Shown here: positions 27,456 to 36,366 of the stretch, in pieces
Position numbering within the stretch: position 1 is the first letter of the stretch
How the letters are laid out: every line of letters starts with the position of its first letter
Assembly (NCBI RefSeq): GCF_004216695.1
Contig: NZ_SGXC01000001.1
Location: 2,046,001-2,110,000, forward strand
Reading direction: 5' to 3'
Length of the DNA: 64,000 nucleotides
From: Pigmentiphaga kullae
GTDB lineage: Bacteria > Pseudomonadota > Gammaproteobacteria > Burkholderiales > Burkholderiaceae_B
The notes under the pieces: model-generated
Databases searched by the model: none
The model's input: the letters and a program-made list of their open reading frames with translations, nothing else
What the model was told of the DNA's origin: nothing
Translations under genes and position numbers: made by a program

Positions 27456-28613
27456 TCAAAATTCGGCTGTTCTGGACAAAATGGGGGCGAGCATCTGGCT
27501 GGTCACCTTTTGTGCATCATATTTTTCTTCTGCGAGGCTACGGCTGTTGTGACCATACTGCGCGAATCTTTCTGGATTAAGAATAGCTTGCTCCATCGCA
27601 TTCGCGAGTTGTTCAGAGTCTCGGGGAGGGACCAGCAGTCCGTTGTAGCCGGGGACGACGGTTTCCCGGCAGCCAGGAGCATCAGTGGTGATAATTGAAC
27701 GCCCCATCGCCATGGCTTCCAGCACGGTACGGGGGGTACCTTCCCTGTAAGACGGCAGTACGTAGACCGAGGCCTGTGCTATGGCCGGCCGTACGTCATT
27801 GAGGGCACCGAGATACTTGATCAGCCCATTTTCCTGCCATACGGAGAGTTCCTGAGGCGAGATGGCCGAGGGGTTGGGGTCTAGAGGTCCCGCAAGCAGG
27901 AATTTAGCTTCAGGGTACTTGGCCTTGATGATTCGAGCGGCAGAAACATATTCCCGGACACCTTTATCTGCAACCAGTCGTGCAATCATCAGAAATTCCG
28001 ACTCGGAGCGCGAGGCGGCGACGCCGAATTCGGACAGATCGACCCCGGAACCGTTGACGACAGAGGTCGAGGCGTCGGGATCCATGATCTTTAACGAAAA
28101 AAACGCTTGCTGATCGTCAGGGTTTTGGAAATAAATATGATCAGTCTTGCGCAGGGAGGCGCGATACAGACGACGGGCCAGCTGACCGACGATTTGTCGG
28201 CGAAGGCTGAATGAGGCGTCTGTGAAGGCATAGCCGAGCCCAGTTATCAGCGCATAGGTTTGTTTGACACCAGCATGCCTGGCGGCCATGAGTCCATAGA
28301 CGATAGGTTTGACCGTGTAGGCAATGACCAAGTCAGGCTGGATAGATGAAGCCAGTGCACGTATTCGCCAATAAGTCTGGAGATCCTTTATCGGGTTCAG
28401 GCCAGCCCGGGCAAGTGGAACCGAAAAGTAATCCCCGCCAAGTTCTTTAAACCGGGATTTTACGTCATCATCCGGTTCGGCTGCGCAGCCATATACTTGA
28501 TAGCCATGGTCTGCTAGGCCAACGATGAGCGGCCACCGAAATTTGATGAGGGACGTAGAGAGGCCCCCTATCACAAGGGCCCGTTTTCCTCGCAGTGTGG
28601 GTTGAGCGGGCAT
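27456..28613 (-). CDS. Glycosyltransferase family 4 protein (PglA-like)
   Basis: The product is a 385-residue GT-B glycosyltransferase. The N-terminal domain starts RALVIGGLSTSLIKFRWPLI, and VIAYTVKPIVYGLMAARHAG and ALITGLGYAFTD resemble PglA-type enzymes that add HexNAc to an undecaprenyl-diphospho-bacillosamine primer. The donor domain has the E-x7-E element EGTPRTVLEAMAMGRSIITT. It is next to the Pgl-like genes, so addition of the second sugar is the most likely job. Linkage and donor are inference. Confidence 0.83.
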   Translation of the reverse strand: MPAQPTLRGKRALVIGGLSTSLIKFRWPLIVGLADHGYQVYGCAAEPDDDVKSRFKELGGDYFSVPLARAGLNPIKDLQTYWRIRALASSIQPDLVIAYTVKPIVYGLMAARHAGVKQTYALITGLGYAFTDASFSLRRQIVGQLARRLYRASLRKTDHIYFQNPDDQQAFFSLKIMDPDASTSVVNGSGVDLSEFGVAASRSESEFLMIARLVADKGVREYVSAARIIKAKYPEAKFLLAGPLDPNPSAISPQELSVWQENGLIKYLGALNDVRPAIAQASVYVLPSYREGTPRTVLEAMAMGRSIITTDAPGCRETVVPGYNGLLVPPRDSEQLANAMEQAILNPERFAQYGHNSRSLAEEKYDAQKVTSQMLAPILSRTAEF

Positions 28614-28640
28614 CGTCGATGTTTATAGAGTGTGTCTGAA

Positions 28641-29822
28641 CTAGCAAGGGGAACTGGCGAGTTTTAGGACTTCCGTGATCGCCGATGCGGACCGGCCGAT
28701 TTCGTCCTGCGTAAGCGTGGGATGGACCAGAAACATAAGGCTGGTCTCGCCGAGCACCCGAGCGTTTGGTAGAGGAGATGACGGGGCATAGCCAGTTCCC
28801 TCGAAGGCCTTCTCGTTATAAACCTCCGAGCAGGACCCTTGATAGCAGGGAATCCCGCGGTGAGCGAGTTCTTCGATAATACGATCCCGAGACCAGCCGG
28901 TATTGAGAGATTGAGGGCGGACAAATGCGTACTTCTTGTACATTGCGTGGACAATTTCTTCGCCAGGGATGGGATCGCGAAGGGCGGAATGGTTGGCAAT
29001 GGTTGCGGATAAAGCCAAAGCGTTGGCTCGCCGCGCATCACCCCAGGCTTTTATCTTGCGCAATTGCAGCCGGCCGAGGACCGCCTGCATCTCCGTCATG
29101 CGCCAATTTGTCCCAAATGAATCGTGAACCCAACGGAATCCAGGGGGGTGTTGACGTTCATAGACGGCTTCCCAGGACTTGCCGTGATCCTTATAAGACC
29201 ACATCCGCGACCACAACGCATGATCATTGGTGGTGACCATGCCGCCTTCTCCGCCGGTAGTCATGATCTTGTCCTGGCAGAATGACCAAGCCCCGATGTG
29301 ACCGATGCTGCCCACGGGGCGGCCTTTGTATGTGGCGCCGTGAGCCTGGGCGCAATCTTCAATTACGAAGAAATTCTTTTCTTTCGCCAGGGTCATGATG
29401 GCGTCCATGTCGCACGGCCAGCCCGCCAAGTGGACGCAGATCACGGCTCGGGTGTTGGGTGTCAGAACCTCGCGGATGGTAGCGGCGGTGATGTTCTGGC
29501 TGTCCAAGTCGACGTCGGCGAAGATCGGGCGCGCACCAGCGTTGATGATGCTCGAAACAGACGCAAGGAAGGTGCGTGGGGTGACGATGACGTCATCGCC
29601 TGGCCCGATCTCCAGTGCCTTCAAGGCCAGGTCCAGCGCTACCGTGCCGTTGGCCAACGCTATTGCATGTTCGGTATGACACCATACCGCGAACTCCTTT
29701 TCGAATTCCCTGCATTCCTGCCCAGTCCAGTAATTGACCTTGTTCGACAGCAGCACTTGTTTAACTGCTTCCGATTCCTCTTCGGTGAAGGACGGCCAGG
29801 GAGAAAAAGGTACATTCAGCAT
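28641..29822 (-). CDS. UDP-4-keto-6-deoxy-sugar aminotransferase (PglE/WlbF-like)
   Basis: This PLP-dependent DegT/DnrJ/EryC1 enzyme has 393 residues. The Lys is in AWSFCQDKIMTTGGEGGMV, EDCAQAHGATYKGR gives the PLP Asp, and ANGTVALDLALKAL is the phosphate loop. It probably makes the 4-amino sugar from the PglF-like product. The frame is open further upstream (to 29978), but ATG 29822 is chosen because CAGGAGC stands 8 nt before it and the upstream PglD-like gene stops at 29825. The fit with the dehydratase, N-acetyltransferase and phosphoglycosyltransferase genes supports a bacillosamine route. Confidence 0.87.
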   Translation of the reverse strand: MLNVPFSPWPSFTEEESEAVKQVLLSNKVNYWTGQECREFEKEFAVWCHTEHAIALANGTVALDLALKALEIGPGDDVIVTPRTFLASVSSIINAGARPIFADVDLDSQNITAATIREVLTPNTRAVICVHLAGWPCDMDAIMTLAKEKNFFVIEDCAQAHGATYKGRPVGSIGHIGAWSFCQDKIMTTGGEGGMVTTNDHALWSRMWSYKDHGKSWEAVYERQHPPGFRWVHDSFGTNWRMTEMQAVLGRLQLRKIKAWGDARRANALALSATIANHSALRDPIPGEEIVHAMYKKYAFVRPQSLNTGWSRDRIIEELAHRGIPCYQGSCSEVYNEKAFEGTGYAPSSPLPNARVLGETSLMFLVHPTLTQDEIGRSASAITEVLKLASSPC

Positions 29823-29824
29823 GT

Positions 29825-30457
29825 TTACGTGCTCCTGTTCAAAGCTTTTGCCGGATTGCCCACTGCAGTGATCCCGTCTGGTTGTGGGCTGACGACAACC
29901 GCACCCATGCCAATCACGGCGTGAGCGCCGATGGATATCTGCTGGCGAATGCCGGCGTTGGTACCAATCCAGCTGCAAACGCCTACTGTGACCCCTCCTG
30001 CGAGGTTGGCCCCGGGGCTAAGGTGGACGCCGTCTGCTATTTGGCAATCGTGGTCCACGGTCGCCCCGGTGTTGATGATGCAAGCGCGGCCGATATGAGC
30101 CCCAATATTAACGACCGCTGCCGCGAATATGACGCTGCCGGCCTCGACCCTGGCGTGCCTACTGACCGTGGCGCGTGGATGAATGATGGTGGCCAAGCGG
30201 GCTCCCGCTGCAACCAAGGTTTCGCTACTGGAGAGGCGTACTCGATTGACGCCTATACCGACCACGACGCCATCGAACTCCTGGCATTGTCGGAGCAAGG
30301 CGGTCTGGCCCCCCAGGATGGGCCAAGGCCCCTTGTTCCTGCTTTCAGGCCATGCGTCATCGAAAAAGACAATCTCCTGCCATTGCTCGCTCGCCTCTGC
30401 CGCATCTGCGACGACGCGGCCATGACCGCCAGCGCCCAGTATCGCTAGGCGTTTCAT
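29825..30457 (-). CDS. Sugar 4-N-acetyltransferase (PglD/NeuD-like)
   Basis: This 210-residue acetyltransferase has an N-terminal Rossmann-like domain (LAILGAGGHGRVVADAA, about 4-20) that binds the UDP-sugar. A left-handed beta-helix follows (ATIIHPRATVSRHARVEAGS, ATVDHDCQIADGVHLSPGA, IGTNAGIRQQISIGAHAVIG). His in VDHD is the expected general base. It overlaps pglC by 4 nt and lies 2 nt before the aminotransferase. With it, the pathway would end in UDP-di-N-acetylbacillosamine. A different N-acyl group is possible if the ACP module feeds it, but acetyl-CoA is the family norm. Confidence 0.87.
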   Translation of the reverse strand: MKRLAILGAGGHGRVVADAAEASEQWQEIVFFDDAWPESRNKGPWPILGGQTALLRQCQEFDGVVVGIGVNRVRLSSSETLVAAGARLATIIHPRATVSRHARVEAGSVIFAAAVVNIGAHIGRACIINTGATVDHDCQIADGVHLSPGANLAGGVTVGVCSWIGTNAGIRQQISIGAHAVIGMGAVVVSPQPDGITAVGNPAKALNRST

Positions 30458-31050
30458 GGGTTATTGCCGCGAAAGCGTTCCATCGTGGCTTGGCCTTCGC
30501 CACTGATGCCTTCGCGGATCAGGACTTTACGCATTGTTACCCACAGGATCTTCAGATCGAGCGACAGCGAGTGGTTGTCCACGTACCAGACGTCCAAATC
30601 GAATTTCTCGGGCCAAGACAATGCATTACGCCCATTGATCTGCGCCCAACCGGTTACGCCGGGACGGGTTTCGTGGCGTCGCGATTGATACGAGTCGTAC
30701 AGCGGCAGATATTCCATTAGCAAAGGGCGGGGGCCGACAAGGCTCATGTCTCCCCGAAGGACGTTCCAGAGTTCGGGCAGTTCGTCCAGGCTGGTGCTTC
30801 GCAGAAGCCGTCCGAATGAGGTCAGACGCTGCTCATCCGGCAAGGGGCGGCCGTCGAACCCCACGGCGTCGCGCATGGAGCGGAACTTGACCATCTGGAA
30901 CGGTTTGCCATGCAAGCCCGGGCGGATTTGGCGGAAAAATATCGGTGAGCCAAGCTTCAGCCGGACTGCGATGCATAACAGCAGGATGATCGGGCTGAGT
31001 AATAGAAGAGCTATCGCTGCCAGGACAATGTCGAATACTCGTTTTGCCAT
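30454..31050 (-). CDS. Monotopic phosphoglycosyl transferase (PglC/WlbG-like initiating enzyme)
   Basis: It transfers a sugar-1-phosphate from a UDP-sugar to undecaprenyl phosphate, starting O-unit assembly at the inner membrane. The 198-residue protein has one re-entrant hydrophobic helix (IVLAAIALLLLSPIILLLCI, 8-27). Next come FRQIRPGLHGKPFQMVKFRSM and the catalytic Asp89-Glu90 in TSLDELPELWN. GPRPLL and RPGVTGWAQINGRN follow. The size is that of PglC itself, without the extra domain of WbaP. It lies 61 nt downstream of the 4,6-dehydratase. Confidence 0.92.
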   Translation of the reverse strand: MAKRVFDIVLAAIALLLLSPIILLLCIAVRLKLGSPIFFRQIRPGLHGKPFQMVKFRSMRDAVGFDGRPLPDEQRLTSFGRLLRSTSLDELPELWNVLRGDMSLVGPRPLLMEYLPLYDSYQSRRHETRPGVTGWAQINGRNALSWPEKFDLDVWYVDNHSLSLDLKILWVTMRKVLIREGISGEGQATMERFRGNNP

Positions 31051-31111
31051 GAAACTATGTCTTGTGACGAAGGTGCTGGAAACCGTTACGGGTCTGATAG
31101 GAACGAAGAGG

Positions 31112-33097
31112 TTATGCGGGGTGGCCTACGACTACATTCTGTTTGTAGCTTGGTGCGGAAGAGGCATCCCTGTCTTCGCGGGAGGGGATTGTGGCAGGCT
31201 CGCTCGCCATTGGCGTGGCCGGTCTATCGCTAAGCAAAGAATATGGTGTGTATTCCGGGACCAGCTTTTGCAGAGCGGTGCGTACGGCTTGGCTGGAGCC
31301 GCTCCGGCACGCTGTGTGCAGCGCTTCCAGTAACGGCTCGAGCTGTCCCAGTGTGAGGTAGTGCTCGCGCGAACAGAGAATGCGGGGATGGTCGCTTGCC
31401 ATGGTGTCTCCGCCGATCAGCAACTCCTCGTACAGTTTTTCGCCTGGCCGCAGACCTATCACCTTGATTTCAATGTGTCCGTTGGGGCTTCCCGGCCCTT
31501 TTTCAGTCAGACCAGACAACTGGATCATGGTGCGAGCCAGGTCGATGATCCGAACGGGTTCCCCCATATCCAGCACGAAGACTTCACCACCGCGCGCCAT
31601 GGCGCCAGCTTGGATGACCAGTTGCGCAGCTTCAGGGATCAGCATGAAGTAGCGGGTCACGTCGGCATGAGTAACCGTCATGGGCCCGCCCCGTCGAATC
31701 TGATTGCGGAACAACGGAACAACTGAGCCGGATGAGCCCAGGACGTTACCGAAGCGGACCATGCTGAACACCGTACGATTGTTGGGACGGAGGGCAAAGG
31801 CTTGGAAGATCAGTTCTGCGCAGCGTTTGCTGGCGCCCATGACGTTAGGGGGGCGCACTGCCTTGTCGGTCGAAACCAATACGCAAGTGTCGACATTGTT
31901 TTGGGCTGCTGCTAGTGCTACAGACCAAGTCCCCATCACATTGTTGCGGATGCCTGCAACCATGTTGTTCTCTACCAGAGGCACGTGCTTGTAGGCCGCG
32001 GCATGGTAAATGGTGTTGACTCGATGTTCGCGGACGATGCGGCAGACCAGTTCGTTGTCGCATACGTTTCCCATATAGGCGACCAAGACGGTCGCAGGAA
32101 AGCGTTCCCGCAATTCGTGCTCGATTGCATACAGAGCGTATTCGGAGTGGTCTAAGAGTACGAGTTGGGTCGGTTTCTGCGATTCGATCTGGCGACATAG
32201 TTCGCTGCCTATGGAGCCACCGGCCCCCGTCACCAATACCGATTTGCCTGTGACGCATTTTGAGAACAGATCACGTCGTGGGGGTACGGGTTTGCGGCCC
32301 AACAGGTCTTCTACCTGAACTTCCCGTATTGTGCTCTCCAGGACCTTACCTTCCACCATTTCCGCCATAGTCGGAAGCGTGCGTACTGGAATGCCTAGGG
32401 TGGATAGGTGATTGACGATCGTGCGTCGGCGCTCGGGGGATGCTGAGGGGATGGCCAGAATTACTTGCTGTACTTCATACTTGCGCACGATGTCGCTGAG
32501 CCGGCTTAGTGCATAGACCTTCAGGCCGCCCACATGCTTGTTGGCCAGGCGCTTATCATCATCGAAGAAGCAGATCGGTGTATAGGCATGGCTGGTTCGC
32601 ATGGCGACGGCCAACTGGAAGCCGGCTTCGCCGGCACCGTAGATGGCAACCCGAGGCGCGACGATGTGCTTGCGAAGTGGGGTACGCAGTATGTGGCGGG
32701 CACCGAAGCGGGAAGTGACTACATACGAGAAAGCAATGAACCAATAAATCAATAGCGTACTGCGGGGAGGGGGGGGCACGTTGAACAATACGCAGGCGAT
32801 GTAGGTACCGATGGCCAAGACGGCCAGCCCAAAGCCCGTAGAGCGCAGCATGGAGATATCCATGTAGCGCACTACGTTGCGATACAGCCCGCACAAATAG
32901 AAAATGGGTATGGCCGCCAGGGCCATGATAATGGGTGCGCTGATTCCGTATCTTTGCAGAATGCCAGCATCACCTAAGCGGAGATAGAAGGCAGCGATGA
33001 GGCTGGCGGGAAGAGCGATAGCATCCGCCATGAGCATGACCGCGATCTTTTGCGGCCGGGAAAGGGAAAGAAGAAAGTCGCGTAGTTTCGTCTGCAT
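31112..33097 (-). CDS. UDP-GlcNAc 4,6-dehydratase (PglF/WbpM/WlbL-like)
   Basis: This membrane-anchored nucleotide-sugar dehydratase of 661 residues is the first gene of the long operon. Four N-terminal helices (about 20-130) precede a first Rossmann domain with YGAGEAGF (153-160). The catalytic SDR domain has GAGGSIGS (291-298), STDKAV (409-414) and the altered triad Met420/Lys424 in NVMGASK, which marks the WbpM/PglF group. It makes the 4-keto-6-deoxy intermediate used by the aminotransferase at 28641. ATG 33097 is preceded by AAGG. A C-terminal tail of about 40 residues (after PEYTPYSLL) is Ser/Ala-rich and probably unstructured. Confidence 0.93.
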   Translation of the reverse strand: MQTKLRDFLLSLSRPQKIAVMLMADAIALPASLIAAFYLRLGDAGILQRYGISAPIIMALAAIPIFYLCGLYRNVVRYMDISMLRSTGFGLAVLAIGTYIACVLFNVPPPPRSTLLIYWFIAFSYVVTSRFGARHILRTPLRKHIVAPRVAIYGAGEAGFQLAVAMRTSHAYTPICFFDDDKRLANKHVGGLKVYALSRLSDIVRKYEVQQVILAIPSASPERRRTIVNHLSTLGIPVRTLPTMAEMVEGKVLESTIREVQVEDLLGRKPVPPRRDLFSKCVTGKSVLVTGAGGSIGSELCRQIESQKPTQLVLLDHSEYALYAIEHELRERFPATVLVAYMGNVCDNELVCRIVREHRVNTIYHAAAYKHVPLVENNMVAGIRNNVMGTWSVALAAAQNNVDTCVLVSTDKAVRPPNVMGASKRCAELIFQAFALRPNNRTVFSMVRFGNVLGSSGSVVPLFRNQIRRGGPMTVTHADVTRYFMLIPEAAQLVIQAGAMARGGEVFVLDMGEPVRIIDLARTMIQLSGLTEKGPGSPNGHIEIKVIGLRPGEKLYEELLIGGDTMASDHPRILCSREHYLTLGQLEPLLEALHTACRSGSSQAVRTALQKLVPEYTPYSLLSDRPATPMASEPATIPSREDRDASSAPSYKQNVVVGHPA

Positions 33098-33559
33098 GAT
33101 TACCTTGTACCAATCCGATCGCGGGTGACGAATCTGGCCCCCGGGGGATACACACCCCTTCGTGACTCATTCCCCATCGACTGCCCGGCAGGAAGACAGT
33201 TGGCACTCGGTAGTGCGGCGGCGGTATTCTGGTTGGCGCGCCGAATTGCGGCAATCCCCGATTTGAGGGATTGCGGAAAGCCGGAGTACGGTCTTTCCAG
33301 CGAATTCAGGACGGTCTGAAAGATTAGCATGTCGCGATGCGCCTATCGTAAAAGCTTGCAAAAAGATTGCATCAGTTTGTGCATGCGCGAAATAGGCAAT
33401 CTCATTTTTGAGAAATGCAAAACGTAGCGATCATTTGCCGGTTGCCGTGATTGCTTCGCCGATTTCCTGCCCCCTCGTTATAGGCCGCGCGGTTCTGGGA
33501 CGAGCCCGGATTTGTAATATCTACATATATATTGCGAACCCCGGACGCCGGAATGACGA
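33098..33559 (-). promoter_or_regulatory. Leader and promoter region of the O-antigen operon
   Basis: No gene is supported in these 462 bases. Because the genes downstream on the minus strand are tightly linked down to 10141, the main operon promoter should lie here. Several TTGCA-type hexamers are present near 33350-33420, but no clear -35/-10 pair stands out. No JUMPStart element is seen. A hairpin is listed separately. Confidence 0.45.
33251..33274 (-). repeat. Hairpin in the O-antigen operon leader
   Basis: GCAATCCC (33251-33258) and GGGATTGC (33267-33274) form a perfect 8-bp stem with the 8-nt loop CGATTTGA. It lies about 155-180 nt before the first gene. There is no T-run on the minus strand, so a regulatory or binding-site role is more likely than termination. 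Confidence 0.5.
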
Positions 33560-34903
33560 TCAAGCCAGGCTGGTAGCCAGCCGGTCCACGCACCGGACCG
33601 CCAGCATTTCCTCGTCCGCCTCCACCATCAGGCGTAGCTTGGGTTCGGTGCCCGAAGGCCGGATCAAGACCCGTCCGCGGCCTTGCAGCGTGGCGGAAAC
33701 CTCCCGGTAGGCCGCGGCCAGGCCCGGGTGGGATTCCCATTCCAGGTCGGGTTGCAGCTTCACGTTCACCAGTTTCTGCGGCAGCAGGTGCAGTTCCGAG
33801 GTCAGGGCCGGCAGGCCCTTGCCGCTGCGGCGCATGGCGGCCATGACCTGCAGGGCGGCGATGACGCCGTCGCCGGTGGAGTGGCGGTCCAGGCACAGGA
33901 TGTGGCCGGAGCTTTCGCCGCCGAACAGCCAGCCCTTGTCCTGCAGGGCTTGCATCACGTTCTTGTCGCCAACGGAGGTGCGGACGAAGGGAACGTCCAG
34001 GTCGGCCATGCGGCGCTCGAACGCGTAGTTGGTCATGACGGTGCCCGCCACGCCGGCCACGGGGCCTTGCGTCATGCGGTCGCGCACGACCACGTAGAGC
34101 AGTTCGTCGCCGTTGTACATGCGGCCGCTGGCATCGACCATCTGCAGCCGATCGGCGTCGCCGTCCAGGGCAACGCCCAGGTCGGCGCGGTGTTCCTTGA
34201 CCTTCTCGGCCAGGGTTTCCGGGTGGGTGGCGCCCACTTTTTCGTTGATGTTGAAGCCGTTGGGCTCGCAGCCGATGGTGATGACCGTGGCGCCCAGTTC
34301 CCGGAAGACGTTGGGAGCGATGTGGTAGGCGGCGCCGTGGGCGGCGTCGACCACGATGCGCAGGCCGTTCAGGTCCATGTCCGGGGGGAAGCTGGCCTTG
34401 CAGAACTCGATGTAGCGGCCGGCGGCGTCGTCCAGGCGCTTGACCCGGCCCAGCCCTTCGGAAGGCGTGCAGCCCATGGGCTGGTCCAGCGCGGCTTCGA
34501 TGGCCTGTTCGGTCTGGTCGGGGAATTTGCTGCCCTGGGCCGAGAAGAACTTGATGCCGTTGTCGTCGAAGGGGTTGTGCGAGGCGCTGATGACGATGCC
34601 GGCGGACAGGCGCAGCGCGCGGGTCAGGTAGGCGACGGCGGGGGTGGGAATGGGGCCGGCCAGGACGACGTCCACGCCGGCGGCGGAAAGGCCGGCTTCC
34701 AGCGCGGATTCGAGCATGTAGCCGGAGATGCGGGTGTCCTTGCCGATCAGGACGGACGGGCGGTGCCCGCGCGGGGCCTGGGCCAGGAGGACCTGGCCGG
34801 CGGCGTGGCCCAGGCGCAGGGCGAAGGCGGGATTGATGACCGCGCCGCCCACTTTGCCCCGGATGCCATCGGTGCCGAAATATTTAACTTGTGTTGCAGC
34901 CAT
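33560..34903 (-). CDS. glmM: Phosphoglucosamine mutase
   Basis: GlmM converts glucosamine-6-phosphate to glucosamine-1-phosphate, on the way to UDP-GlcNAc for peptidoglycan and LPS. The start [10 protein letters not shown] (7-16) is diagnostic. The phosphoserine loop is [16 protein letters not shown] (Ser108). Metal-binding DGDADR is seen in [18 protein letters not shown] in [11 protein letters not shown], and the phosphate-binding end is [14 protein letters not shown]. The full length of 447 residues is normal. It stands alone between the O-antigen operon and a WecA-like gene. The ftsH/folP neighbours common for glmM are not here. Confidence 0.96.
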   Translation of the reverse strand: MAATQVKYFGTDGIRGKVGGAVINPAFALRLGHAAGQVLLAQAPRGHRPSVLIGKDTRISGYMLESALEAGLSAAGVDVVLAGPIPTPAVAYLTRALRLSAGIVISASHNPFDDNGIKFFSAQGSKFPDQTEQAIEAALDQPMGCTPSEGLGRVKRLDDAAGRYIEFCKASFPPDMDLNGLRIVVDAAHGAAYHIAPNVFRELGATVITIGCEPNGFNINEKVGATHPETLAEKVKEHRADLGVALDGDADRLQMVDASGRMYNGDELLYVVVRDRMTQGPVAGVAGTVMTNYAFERRMADLDVPFVRTSVGDKNVMQALQDKGWLFGGESSGHILCLDRHSTGDGVIAALQVMAAMRRSGKGLPALTSELHLLPQKLVNVKLQPDLEWESHPGLAAAYREVSATLQGRGRVLIRPSGTEPKLRLMVEADEEMLAVRCVDRLATSLA

Positions 34904-35268
34904 GATTTCTTCCGTGCGTTCTTATTGCCTCATGCTTCTTTGCTTGGTTGACGAGGAAAGCGACGCCTGGCGTTCCTTTTTATCGGAGCACCGGTAGAGA
35001 CAGGCCGCCATGATTCCCCACTACGGCTTTTATGGAAATCTGCCGTTTAGCCAACGCAAGCCACACGGACGACAGCATAGGCGGGGAAGTATGACACTCC
35101 ACTTCCGCTATGTAACAAAATACGGGAGATGGTCCCCAGAATGGGGTAATGCCCGGGTGGCCCCACACCGGGCCCCTGGGATGTCAGCGCTTACAATTTG
35201 TTACGCTGTTTAACTAATGTTCGGAGATTTGCGGTCTTTGCCCATCTGGGAAAGTCCCCGCGCTGGAG
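34904..35268. other. Intergenic region upstream of glmM
   Basis: These 365 bases contain no convincing gene. They should hold the glmM promoter and the 3' end of the upstream transferase transcript. A weak hairpin GGAAGT (35085-35090) / ACTTCC (35101-35106) is the only structure I see. Confidence 0.4.
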
Positions 35269-36366
35269 TCATTCCCTGGACCGGTGCAGGACCAGCCACC
35301 GGGGGGTGCGAAAGCGCACGATTGCTGTATACAGCCAAGTATAGACAGCTATGAAGGTGGCGAGAAATAGCATTAACACTAGTCCCCGGTCCCAGAACAC
35401 GGTGGCCGGGACGATGGCGACCAGGCTGAGCGCCCACAGATAAGGGGACGTGACGGCGTTGCGCTGGGTCAGCAAGCGTGCGTTGCGGGTGCCGATGGCC
35501 CACCGGATGACCCGCTTGTAGATCAGCATGTGCAGATGCACCCCGTCCGGCATGCTGGGGGACATGCCCCGGAGATATTTCTTTCGATATATGGAAAATA
35601 GCGTCTCGAAAATGGGGTAGATGAACAGCAGCGCGGGATACCAGGCCGAGACCACGGGATTGCGGACCACCAGCAGGATGCCCAGTTCGGCCAGCATGAA
35701 GCCCAGGAAATACGCGCCGCCGTCGCCCAGGAAAATCAGTCCATAGGGATAGTTCCAGACCAGGAAACCCAGGATGGCGCCGATCATCAGCAGCGAGCCG
35801 CCCAGGATCAGGGGGTCGCTGACCTTGAAGGCGACGTAGCCCAGTGAGGCGAACATGGCCAGGGCCGCGGCGGCGGCCAGGCCGTTGAAGCCGTCGATGA
35901 TGTTGACGGCGTTGACCATCGCGCCCACGCAGACCACGGCGGCCAGGCCGCCCACCACCGGGATGGCCAGCCAGGCGTCGGCCACGGGGATGTCGATGCG
36001 CGTGACGGTGGCCTGCAGCAGGACGGCGGCCAGGGCGGCGCCGGCGAATGCGCAAAGCAGGCGGAGGGTCGGGCTGACGCGCTTGGTGAAGTCTTCTGCC
36101 AGTCCGATTCCGAACACCACGGCCGAGCACAGCAGCAGCAAGGCAAGGTCGATGGCCAGGGGAAAGTCGCGCGTGGTCAGGGCGGCGACCGCGACCGTAC
36201 AGCCCGCGACGATGCCAAGACCGCCGATACGGGGCACCGGCCGGACATGGAATTTCTGGACGCCGTCCAGGTCGTGGTCCGCCGCGGCGCTGTCGCGATT
36301 GGCGAAGCGCACCATAAGCATGGTCACGAGTAGGGAAACAATGAAACTGATCGTCAGATTGAGCAT
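35269..36366 (-). CDS. Polytopic undecaprenyl-phosphate sugar-1-phosphate transferase (WecA/WbpL-like)
   Basis: This integral membrane enzyme of the MraY/WecA family starts glycan chains on undecaprenyl phosphate. The product of 365 residues has about eleven helices. Motifs are HVRPVPRIGG (early cytoplasmic loop), GLAEDFTKRVSP (the D-D type loop), NAVNIIDGFNGLAA (the N-x-x-N-x-x-D-G active site), FLGDGGAYFLGF and SPSMPDGVHLHMLIYKR (the HIHH-type loop). A longer frame begins at 36408, but ATG 36366 gives the normal N-terminus LNLTISFIVSLLVTML. A small convergent shift of frame makes a GC-rich shadow, ignored here. It resembles WbpL, which accepts FucNAc- or GlcNAc-type donors. Confidence 0.9.
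   Translation of the reverse strand: MLNLTISFIVSLLVTMLMVRFANRDSAAADHDLDGVQKFHVRPVPRIGGLGIVAGCTVAVAALTTRDFPLAIDLALLLLCSAVVFGIGLAEDFTKRVSPTLRLLCAFAGAALAAVLLQATVTRIDIPVADAWLAIPVVGGLAAVVCVGAMVNAVNIIDGFNGLAAAAALAMFASLGYVAFKVSDPLILGGSLLMIGAILGFLVWNYPYGLIFLGDGGAYFLGFMLAELGILLVVRNPVVSAWYPALLFIYPIFETLFSIYRKKYLRGMSPSMPDGVHLHMLIYKRVIRWAIGTRNARLLTQRNAVTSPYLWALSLVAIVPATVFWDRGLVLMLFLATFIAVYTWLYTAIVRFRTPRWLVLHRSRE

Noticed and set aside
33220-33226. GGCGGTA, resembling the ops/JUMPStart core for RfaH
   Set aside because: It lies on the plus strand while the O-antigen operon is on the minus strand. The match stops before the conserved G, and the longer JUMPStart sequence is absent.
33402-33896. Minus-strand open frame overlapping the glmM 3' end
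   Set aside because: Its sequence is the glmM coding region in another frame, Pro/Arg/Gly-rich, followed by intergenic sequence.
33683-34951. A long plus-strand open frame opposite glmM
   Set aside because: Low-complexity Gly/Ala/Val/Asp composition without motifs; glmM on the other strand has complete family signatures.
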